From Hormiphora californensis (taxonomy: Eukaryota > Ctenophora > Tentaculata > Cydippida > Pleurobrachiidae): a DNA stretch of 64,000 nucleotides. The position numbers and the translations under genes are program-made. The first letter of the stretch is position 1, and every line of letters starts with the position of its first letter. A model generated the notes under the pieces. That model searched no databases and was not told the DNA's origin. It was given only the letters and a program-made list of their open reading frames with translations. Positions 37,229-49,200 of the stretch are shown piece by piece. Where the stretch lies: assembly GCA_020137815.1 (NCBI GenBank), contig CM035350.1:7327447-7391446 (forward strand), read 5' to 3'.

Positions 37229-40200
37229 TCAGTAGTCAGGTTTATGTCGCTTTTTCTTCCGGCTACTTGAGCTACTATCATCCGAGTTATACCGCTTATC
37301 ATCATCAAATTTGGAAGTAAAGGACCGCATTGCAGAAGGTATACCCTGAAAACGGAAAGGGGTTGTTATTGGGGGAATCAAGTTTTGGCGGGAAAGTACA
37401 ATATGGTTGAATTTAGAGGGTTAAGAAGTTAAAAGTGATCCAAGTCTGTCTTAACTCTATCTAGAATTAATCTCAAGCATCCAATTAGTGAAACTAATTA
37501 GATGTCGTGCCCTAATTGACTTTCGTCACCCGGTTTAACTGGCATCAGCCCTAATCCTGTGTATCCCCGGCCCTCACGCACTGCTAACCCGCTATACTCT
37601 CATCACATCACGCGCACTGCGCGCCCCATCTCCCTCTCAAACTTACCGGCATATTCGACCTAGCAGTCTGTCCCTTGAGATCGATCACAACAGCACAGTT
37701 GTTGGTCGGCACACACGCCGGGGTACTCCGTCCATAGAGAGTATAGTACAGCTGGGCTAGTGAGCACCGGAGATTGGGGTCTACATGTTCGTTAAGTAGC
37801 CTCCATAACCGGTGCACTAGGTGTAGAGTGTTCAGAAGACAGTCTTGGTGGCGGGTGAAGAGGGGTAGTTTATAGAGCTGTTGAATAGCATAGCTACGGA
37901 TCATAGCACTTGTATCAAACTCAACCAGAGAGAGAAGGGTGTTGAGGTCCCGTTCTGAGTTTTCATTCTGAGAGATGGTGAAATGGGTGAGTAGACTGTA
38001 TAGAGATAAACAAAACCAAATCAACGACCCTTTCTAAATTCTCGTTCTGATTTCCTTACCTTAACAAATCTTGCAAGTTGTTGTATGGCAGTACACCGGA
38101 CATGTAGACTCTGTCCCTTCTTCAAATGGGCACTAAAGATTGAGCTATCCTTGAGGTTATCCATTATGTGACCATGTCGGATTAGTTTGGCTATAAATCT
38201 CAGACAGGCACTGGACACGATTTGTTGGTAGGACGGCATCTTCTTATCGATATTCAGTAGGGACACTATTTTGGGCAGGATCTGTTTAACATGGCCCAGA
38301 TGGGTCTCTGCCTTGGTGTCCACTTTGAGTGGTATTGTACTTGTCAGCCCATCAATCTGTGAGAAATTGTGAAAATTAAATAATCACTTTGATGACCTGG
38401 ACTGATATAAATCACAAATATCTAGACAATGTCTAGTAGACATATTGTACTGCAGTATAATTGGCATTTAAACCTTTCTAACTACTTACAATTGCGACAA
38501 TAAGGTAACTATCGTCATATTCATTGCTCTGATTATCGTTATAGTGCAGTTGTGTGGAGAGAAAGTTGACTATCTTTCTAGTAGTCATCCCAGCCTGATC
38601 CTTAATATTCCCAACAGCCCTCATGAAGTCCTGTTGTAAGAAGTACTGGGGGAAATCTGAGAAGTTGTTCATCCGCGGTATCGTCTCGTTATCTGCACTG
38701 CCGTATAGTTTCTAGAGGAGGGAGGGTGTTACCTGGGTGTTACACCATATATGGGCATTTGACATTTCATCAGGAAGAGACTGATCACGTGGCACACACC
38801 ACCATATATGGGCATGTTACCTGGAAGAGACTGATCAGGAGGTCCTCATTAACAGTTGGGTCATTGTTCCCAGAAACGCACTGAGCTAGAGAGTGGAGGG
38901 CCTGGATTCGCACTTTATAGAAACACTTGACATCCATGATGACAGTAGACAGGGTGGAGATGGTCTTTTGGGTTGGGAAATTCACCAACGTCTGGGAAGA
39001 GGGAAAGATATGGGTTAGGGAATAGTACTGAACTTTGCTTACAGGAGGAGAGCAAATAGTGGTTAGTACAAGCAAAACCCCTCCTCCTTCTACCTCAGCA
39101 GCATGGTGTTGGTAGACGACATCACGTTCGTGTTGTAACAATGCATGCCAGGAGTAGTCAGGCATCTGTACATTGATCTTACACAACCATAACATCTCCG
39201 GGTCAACCTGGGTGGGGGCATGTTACTAGGGGGGGGGGGGGGGCATGTTACTAGGGGCGGGGGGGGGGGGGGGGGGGCATGTTACTAGGGGCGGGGGGGG
39301 GCATGTTACTAGGGGGGGGGGGGGGGCATGTTACTAGGGGGAGGGGGGCATGTTACTAGGGGCGGGCATGTTACTAGGGACTGCATACCCCTCTTCATCT
39401 CTTGGTAACAAGCCCTTCCTAATCCAGGAACAGCACTGCCCTTCCGTGTGCCCTAATTCAATGGGTTTTTCAGTAGCTTATAACAGGAACCCGGTCTTCA
39501 ATTCTTGGTATTCTAAGTTTTCCTATTGAATCTGACTGCTTATAATGTGTAGCTCATATTAACAGACATGTGCTAAGAGAGGGAAACATCGCTTAGCTAG
39601 AGGCACGATTATATATTCTATTACATTTTTATTGAAGAATAGATTGCCTTATAATCTATTCTTCAATAAAAATAGATTATTATATGGTCACTGCCCTCTC
39701 TTTCACGATAATAGGAGAGCGAGATCATTGAACAGAATGATTGCATGCTGCATCCATTATTTTCCTGTTATTGCTCAATGAGGGAATGCGAGAGCAGAGA
39801 CTAGCAGAGAATAGCAGAGAATAGCAGAGAATAGCAGAGAATAGCAGAGAATAGCAGAGACTAGTCAAAGCCATCAACTCAGTTGAGCCATTCTGCACTG
39901 AGCTTTTTGTAAGTTGGTCCCTAACACGCAAATGGTGGAAACACGGTTCCTTATTTCCAACAGTTCTATAAGATTGCTCTCCACTAGAATGAAGATTGAA
40001 ATTCCCTCAAGTGTCTTCAATCTTCTTTTATGATAGCATATTGGGGTGGTCTATAATTGTCTCGGCTAAACTAACCCACAATTGAGGTCTAATGACCCTA
40101 ATCCACACTTTTTAACCTTGACTAAAGAACTCCTACCATAGGGGATCTTTAGTCAAGGAAGATCTCTCTCTCACTCTCTTTTTTTTAAACTCTCACTCTC

Positions 40201-43200
40201 TGTATTCTCTTGCAATTTATCTTTTTATCTCTCCCTCTCATACTACGAATCCTGCAGTTATGTAACTCTTCAAGCACATCATCTATATCGAGGTTGGACT
40301 TTGATTGTAAATACCATATTATTTGTTTTTCATGGCTATGAGAAATAAATACATGGTGCTTTTTCCTTTCTATTTGCACAATTCCGATATAATCTGCCTT
40401 GCTCGAACAAAACAACCCGATATGTATATTATATAGTGTTCTTATCATATCATGTTCATCTCATGTTTGATTTGATTTGAAAAGATATTATATAAACGTA
40501 CAAATTGCACATTAAATAAATACCCGACTGACTCTTACTAATAGTTTAGCAGCCTAAGGCGCGAGTGCTTACGTCTTAAAAACCTCATTTAAAAATATTT
40601 AAAAAAAAGTAGCTATAAGGCTAAAACACACTCTTATACTAGTTGTAAGCTAAATTTATTTCACTCATTAATAATAACAATTATACTTAATACTTACCCT
40701 TGATTCCCAATCCCCTACCTTCCTTCCCCCATGAACCATACCCCGAATTTAACGTCATGTCGACTGTTGGGTAGATGTTAAGATCAGTTATAATTCACAT
40801 CTGTGGTGCGGGTCCACCATCTTGTTTCAAACTGTTCAACACCACTCCAAACCTTCAATTTGAGTACAATGTAAGCTATGTGCGGAAGAAGGACAGTTAC
40901 TGTAAAAATAAAAGAAGAGAAAGGGGCCCACACCACAGCAGCGAATTAAGTTATGTCGTGTAAGGCTTTCCAGAGATGGTCTTTCAGTCTAGAGGAAAAT
41001 AAATGGTGTTCAGCTGTATTTCTCAGTTCTTTAGGAAGTAAGTTCCACTCAAGGTGGCAGCGATAAAAGTAACAGTTTTTGAACAGGTCTACTCTGGGTT
41101 GTTCGGTACATATAATGTCCGTACTGTCTCGTTTTGTTTGTTGTCTGGTGGCACGTCTGTCATGTAATTCCGGATTGTATTTTTGTAGGAAAGATGGGAG
41201 TTTTATAGGAGACGTCTCATAGAATATTTTATGGAACAATTTAAGATCATTATATTGAAATTTTTGAGTCATTGGGAGTACGTCAATCTCCCTGAGTTTC
41301 TTTATATACGTATCTAAACTATAACTGGTATCTGTTTCACCGAATATCCATTTTGTGGCACGTTTCTGGAGTCGTTCAAACTTAAGCAGACTTGACTCAC
41401 TTTGTGGACGCCATATTTGGCTACAGTGTTCGAACAAAGATCTAACTAGACTAATGTAGAGGTTCTTCTTTTTAAGGGGACATTTAACTAATACGCCTAC
41501 ACGCTTCACCAGTCCTAATCTTTGAGAAGCTTTGGAAACAACATTTTTCTGGTGTTCGATTGGCGACAACTTGTGATTAGTTGAGACTCCTAGATCAACT
41601 TCATTTTCACATAATTTGATTTCATCTCTGCCTAGGTGATAATTTAATTGACGTTGTTTAATAATTTTAGTACACCTAAGCAGCTTACACTTTTTAGGAT
41701 GGAATATCATTTTATTATCCTTTGCCCATTCCACTAAACTATCGATGTCGGGCTGCAAACTATCTTCTTCACTATTTATAACCCGCCAAATTTTCAGATC
41801 ATCTGCATATAGCCTAATTTTAGTTAGATTATCTTCTCTTAAAACATTAACAATATCATTTATGAATAACACAAACAAGAAAGGGCCTAGTATTGATCCT
41901 TGTGGAACTCCACTCCTAACCTCTACCCATTCTGAAAATTCCCCATCTAACACAACCCTCTGTTGCCTACCAGATAAATAATTCATTAGGAAACGCAACA
42001 TCTTACCTCCTAAATTAAACTCATTTTTCAGCTTATTTATTATTACATCATGAGATACACTATCAAATGCTTTCTGAAAGTCAAAGTAAACTATATCAGT
42101 TTGATTTCGGTTATTTATGTTCAACGCTAATTCACAATTAAACTCAATCAGTTGTGACGTACATGATTTCAAGGGTACAAAACCATGCTGGTAGGGAGTT
42201 ATTTTTTCTAGACAGGCTTTATACAGGCGTTCTCTTACTAATTTCTCAAAAACTTTCATAACAAGGCAAGTCAGGGATATAGGCCTATAATTCTCAACGC
42301 ATGATCGTTCCCCTTTCTTGTAAACTGGGACAACGTTCGCGGTTTTCCATTCTGTTGGTATACATCCCTCTGAGTATGATTTATTAAATATAAGGGTGAG
42401 TGGATAAGCTAGGGATTTATGACATTTCTTTAGTACAACACCGTCAATATTATCTGGACCTGTTGCTTTTGACGCATCCAACTTTTTTAGAATCTTTAGA
42501 ATCTCATCAAATCTAAATATCTCAGAGTTAAAATCATTAGTGTGATCTCTATCAATATCAACAGTTTCTTTGTAGGTGCTAGATTCAGTGAATTGATTAC
42601 AGAAAAATTCATTGAACATTTCACATTTACGACGACTCGAAGAGCTAAATTTATTATTAAAGTATACTCTCTCAGGAATTCTAGTGCTATTAGTTTTGGA
42701 CTTTACGTGTTTGAAAAATTTCTTTGATACATTAGCATTTGGTGTAAGTTCATCTATAGAGGAAAGCTCGAGAAAGGATGTTTCTTTCTCTATTGCTAGT
42801 GTTCTGTATTGATGTTCTTTGAGTTCGTATTCCTCTTTAGCAACAATACTATCTATATTTTTCAAGAAGGCTTTTCTAGAGTTATCGAACGATTTCTTAA
42901 GTTGGCGTAGTTCTTCATCATACCAAGGTGGCTGTGATCCAATTTTTACATTGACTAATGGTACATTATGACGTAGTGCAATGTCTAACCTAGACTTAAA
43001 GACTTGTAGGGACTGCTCTGCTGACAGATCCTTGAACTGTCCTAACCAATCAATTCCTAAAAGCTCTTCATTTAGAGAGTCCCAATCAGCTCTTCTATAG
43101 GAGAATTTCTTACAATTTTTATACTTAGGGCGTGATTTTTTGAAATTTATCTCACATTTTAGTGTAAGATGGTCCGACTTTACAAGACTATTCTCTTCGA

Positions 43201-46200
43201 GCAAAACATTAGAATAAGTAGTTTCTATGTTAGTAAGTATTAAGTCGAGAATATTTCCATCCCTATGCGTTGGTACATTAACTAGAGATTTTAGGCCTAG
43301 AGATAAAAATAAATTGATAAAACTCTCATGAGTACTATTATTTGACACTGGGACGTCCCAGTTATCCACCGAACTTAGGTTTAGATCCCCTATAATAGTG
43401 AGATTCTTAAACTTCTTGGCAAGATTAGTATAGTAACGTTCCGCCTCTTTGAAGTGTTCCGATCCAGAATAATCATATCTATAAAATGTCGAGATACAAA
43501 TGGGTGCTATATTTTTATGCTTTAGAAGAATAGTAACTATTGGTAAATCGGTCTTCGTTTTAACTAACTCTGTCTCAACTCCAATATTGTTTTTACATAG
43601 TATTAAAACTCCTCCACCTCCTTTTTTACTAAAAGTTTTCATATCCTTCTCAGTGCTTACTTACTTGATACTTGGAACGGTCTCCTCAATCATTCGAGTG
43701 GCCGGCTTCCGGTATCCTCACTCTTAGCGTCGTAAGCTGTCGCCATTCGTTACGGTTCATTGCAGTCGTAGTAATTGTACGGATAGACTGGGATTTTCCT
43801 GTAGCGTCTCGATAGTCATTTAACACACAGGAGGACCAAGTTTTTCGTGGTCTTCCTCTGGATCGTTTTCCATGACTAGGCACCCAATGATAAAGTCTGT
43901 TGGGAACCCTATCCTCAGGCATTCTAATCATGTGCCCAAACCATCGGAGTCTCCCATTGCCAATGAACGCAGATAATGGTTCTATCCCAGCTCTCTCCAA
44001 TACCTCCCTGTTAGACACCCGCTTATACCATTGTATTCTCAGGATTCTCCGCAGGCACCGTTGGTGGAATGCCTCCACGCGGCGATCTTGCACCTGGGTT
44101 GTTGTCCAGGCCTCACAACCATAGAGAAGCACCGTCAGAACAGCAGCTCTGTATATCCTGATCTTGGTACAGGTCCTGATGTTACGGTTGTACCAGATCC
44201 GACAAAGCATACTGAATGCACTGTAAGCTTTCCCTATCCTGATACCCAGCTCCTTGTCGATGGTACCATCAGAGGACAAAGCCGATCCGAGATAGGTAAA
44301 ACTGGAAACCTGCTCAACCGGATTACCCTCCACAGAAATGCTGACCGTATCCGCCTCGGAAAATGGGCGCTGGCTAAGACCCTTTGAAAAAGCTACAACT
44401 TTGGTCTTCTTTGCGTTAATCTTCAAGCCAGCATACCCTGCGTATTTTACCAGCAAATCTGTAGACTCCTGGAGACCTTCCTCAGTATCATCCATAACAG
44501 CCATGTCATCAGCATAGTCGAGGTCCATGATCCATTCCCCACCCTCATCACTCTCAGCGCCGTGAAGAGTGAGACCCCTGGAGACAGTCTTGTTGGACTC
44601 AGCAAGCTGAGCCGCCCAGTTAATCACGATGTTAAAGACTGGAGGACCCTGGATGTCGCCTTGACCAGTACCACTGAGAACACTGAACCAGCTGAACATG
44701 AACACGTTACTCGCTATCCAACCACTATCAGGTCTGAGAGGGATAACCGTAGCGAGAACGATCTCGGTATCCTCCCCAAACCTTCTCTTAACCTCCCTAA
44801 CTAAATCTACATATGCCTTATACACACTCCCTTTTCCCTTACTCGACCTTACAAACCCTCCCCAATATCTGATGTCATTAGTCCCAAACGCCAAAATAAC
44901 CTTATTAACCTCTAGACATGGGTGCGTTACTTCCAGTCCTTTCAACATATCCATAGCCAAACTCCCCCTCCAGTTCTCATTCGGCCTACAAAGTCTCGCC
45001 CCTGAAATCGAGATGTTCACTAGCGCCGGGTCCTCGTGGATCCACTTCGTCATACTGGTTCCTAGTAGAAGTGTCCTTGGTGTCAGTCTGGGGTTCGGCA
45101 GTGTTGGTGTTGGTAGAAGGGGCGATCTGGTAGGGAGTACAAAGTTCTCTTCCTGATACCCATCTATGGCAGGCGGCGAGGTTGGCGACAAAGTCATCTG
45201 TGATGCTGGAGCTTCCATCCGAGACGGGTGTACTGCGAACTGGGGCACCTTCTGGGACTTAGCTGGGGTTGGTGCAGGTGGAGTTGGTTCTGGAGGCGAT
45301 GTTTTGTGCCTCTTCCTAAAAGACAGGGCATATCTCACGCCATGCTCAACCTTTTGCGCACGGTGCTTAAAGTGCTCTTGGCACCCTGGCTTCATGGTGT
45401 ACGCCTCACCATCCTTAGTGGTTATAGACAGCTTAGGCCGCATCCTGCCATCTCCAAGGTAGGGAATGAAATCTACAGCACCATCGTTGCCGACGGTCAC
45501 GACGGTGATGGGTGAGTTGTCCACCAGCGAAGTCTCGAAATCTGAGTGGTATCCCACGCCGTCCCCTTTTCTGTATCTAGTGACTAGGCAGGAGTTAAAC
45601 TCAGTCCCGTGTTCCTTGTTAATCCTCCCCATCAGCTTATCGATGTTCGGGTATTTAGCTATGTCCTTGGGTGCCAGGTCCACATTGGCCCACCCGTAGG
45701 GACACCCAGTGTTAGTTAGCCAGGTATTCTTGCCAGTTAATCCTCCTACTTCCCATTTCATCATCTCGAGGTCCTCATCAGAAACATATCTCCCGTGGTG
45801 GGTAACAAACTGATTCGGATCCTTTTCTGGTACTCCATCTCTCTTACGCCTCTCTAGCTCCTTTTGTACAATCTGTATAATCCTCTCCAACACGGGCGAT
45901 GATACCCTGGTAAAGACTTCCTCTAGAGGTGTGTTGTCTAGAATCATGTTGGAGGCGTTGTTAACAACCATTCCTAAAACTCCATGGCTAAAACAGGCTG
46001 TTAATCCAAGAACATTGCGTCCTCAAATTAATTTGTTTAAAGTAGTGCCGAAAAGCCATTTTACTAAGTGATATGTGTGTTAACGTGATACGTCTCCTTC
46101 TCTTCACAGCTGCATTGTGTGCAACAGTTGTTCTCACAGCTATAGGTTCGTCACATAATATAATATCATAAATATTTGATGCTTTGTAGTTTATAAAATG

Positions 46201-49200
46201 TTCAATAAACGTTATAGTTTAATTTTAGTTTAATTTTAACTTAGTGGTCAGTGTCTTTATTTTGTTTCAGAGTGGAGAGTTATAGAGCGGGATGTGAAGA
46301 TACCCTGGGACCTAGAGGGAACACCTCTCCAAATAAAGACGGACTCTACACTTGGTAGTAATGAGATAATAAATGTGGCAACGTTCGATAAGGACAGCAA
46401 AGTGATCGGTGGTATAAGCGTGAAATTCTCCTCCCCAATGCAGTATCATATAAACTTCTGCCTAAAGAGCTTTATAGACCTGCCAGTACAACCCCCGGTC
46501 GAGGCGGAAAAGATCTGGATGATCAGCAAAACCGAGACCGCCCTCATTATCACATGTAATAATGTGGAGGTGGTGAACTTCCTGTTCGCAGATAGTTCAA
46601 GGGAAAACTGTGTTACACAACGGGGTGGGGATATTGTGGATAAGATCTATTTTAGCATTTATGACACAGCATCCGACTACTTTACCAGAGCAGGTAAGGT
46701 CTAAATCTAATGTATGCCACTAATTACGGTACGTGGGTTTAGTAGTGTGTTCATTGCTATCTGTAATTTAAATTTCATGAAATGATTTACTTTGCTGTTT
46801 TCTCAAAACATGTCGTGTTGTGCGTCAAACCCAGTGGTCTGGCGTTTTCACAGGTTTGTAAGGTACACCTTGAATGTCTTTAGATCAGGCCATGTGTTAG
46901 CTAGCAACTTTTCTAATTTGAATCTTGAATCTAGGGAACATTGCATACCATACCATATATATCTACTGTCAGTCGACCCTTTTAAAAACTTTCTTGCAGG
47001 TAGAAAGAAAATAAAGCAATTTTTTACCTAGATTTTTATCTAGTCTAAACTAAATAACTCAGATATCAGTTATAAACTCTCTGGTTGTGTAACAAATAAC
47101 ACAACCCACAAGGTTGGTATCGAAGACACCTCACACTTCGCGGCCTTCGTTTGGTGCGCTTTGCGCGCCGGCAAGGGAGGGGTAACTTCGTTACCAACCC
47201 ACAAGGGACATCAGGGATTGTGTAACCATATCTTATAGTTATTATCAATTAATAATTCCTTCTCTCCCCCTGATCTCACAGGCCTGACACCGTGTTGCAA
47301 CGTGTACAACGTGTATTTACATCATCACGTGCCAAAAGTAGCGTGCCACCCTTTTTGTGAACTGTCATAGCTCCTTAATTTCAAATCCAATAAAAACCAC
47401 GTTTTCGATATTGTAATTGTACTGGGTGTTCATTTTGGATCTTTACAAGCGTCGGGCTTCACCCAGAAAAAAGTTGACAAGATTAGGTCATGATACTTCA
47501 TACTTGGACTATTCTATACCCTCATTCAAGGTTCCTGGGGGTTTTGGAGCTTTAGGACCCTGGGAAGTGTGTTTTTGGCATCAAAACTACCAGAAGGAAT
47601 TTTTTGCTGGTGCTGAGACTTTGCTAAAATGTTTTTTGGGTATTTTCTATGTCAATCCTAAAGTTTCATAGAGATTGGATGTGTTTTTCGGACTCAAAAT
47701 TTCGATAAAAGTGGCTGGAAAGGCTCGAAAACAGCTCAAAAACGGCTAAAATTGAGTCTTTCCAGCCACTTTTTACGAAATTTTGAGTCTGAAAAACACA
47801 TCCAATCTCCATGAAACTTTAGGATTGACATAGAAAATACCCAAAAAACATTTTAGCAAAGTCTCAGCACCAGCAAAAAAATTTCTTCTGGTAGTTTTGA
47901 TACCAAAAACACACTTCCCAGGGTCCTAAAGCTCCAAAACCCCCAGGAACCTTGAATGAGGGTATAGAATAGTCTAAGTATGAAGTATCATGACCTAATC
48001 TTGTCAACTTTTTTCTGGGTGAAGCCCAACGCTTGTAAAGATCCAAAATGAACACCGTGTACAATGACTAGGGGGGGGGGTGTGGCATATTACTAGGGGG
48101 AGGGGGGCATGTTAATAGGGGGGGGGGGGGGCATGTTACTATACTCGGGGGGGGGGGGGGGCAATGAAATGTATCACTATAATTAGTTGAAGTAGTAGTA
48201 GTAGGGGAAGCAAGAAATAGTGATCAAATTGGGGTGATGAAATATTAACTTTAACAGATCTACATTGCATGTACTGATTGTACCTACCCGAAGCCAGATG
48301 AGGGGGCTATCCTGATCAGTGTGAGAGAGATCAATATCCACCTCCTCCCCTGTGAATAGTGGTATTTTCTTTTTCTTGTTTCTCCTGCTCTTCGACTGAC
48401 AGACTAGCTCCTGCAGATCATCATTCTGCTCCACCTGGCGGGGGGGGGGGGGGGGGTAGATAAACCGGTGGAGGGGGGGGGTGTTAGGTAAACTGGGGGG
48501 TGGATGGGGTTGTTAGGTAAACTGGAAGGCAATGTAGTAAAATGAAATAAGTTTGAGGAGGAAGGTAATTGAATCCTGGTATGTTACCTGGTATGTTATT
48601 ATTATTATTATTATTATGTTACCTGTAGAGTATTAGAGAATGACCCATCTATCTCCTGGACAAGTACCGTTAGTTGCCCAACATATTTATCACTGTCATG
48701 TAGCGGCTTCTGTTTTATTGTCACATCAGCCAGGTTTCGCTTCCGATTAAAAGCGAAACTAAAGTTTAGGATACTGAACCCGGGTTGATAAACGTATCTG
48801 TTTACAAATTCTGACAGATCTTTCCCACACTCCATCTGGATTGTATTGAGGAAGTCTTGTGCTGTTAGGAGGGCGTTTATACTGCTACTCTCACCCGAGG
48901 GGTTAGTCCACGCTAGTGCTAGCAACTTTTTAATAACATTTTGAAAGTGGATCTTCTCCCCCAACCTAGCCTCAACTATCCGCATCACTAACATGCTCTT
49001 TAGCTCCATTAGTTCCACGATATGGGGCGGGGTCAGGATGGGGTCCATATGGAAGGTCTGGGCGTTGGAACCCGAGGTCAGGGCATAACTCTGGGTTTTA
49101 TCCTTCAAGTGAAGTGGGGGTAGGAGTTGGTTACACTCAGCCTTGTAGACCCTGTTTAGCTGCTCATATACCCAGAACCGGCTAGCGTTAAACCCAAATA

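Larger units (their letters stand above)
40880..45971 (-). mobile_element. composite non-LTR retrotransposon block in TAF2 intron
   Basis: From gene-sense left to right: an ORF with AlkB-like and SGNH-like domains (45971 to ~44700), a 5'-truncated RT from a different LINE (~44700-43686) ending in AAGT repeats, and an endonuclease-RT ORF (43650-40946). No long terminal repeats. Target duplications are not resolvable by eye. Confidence 0.75.
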
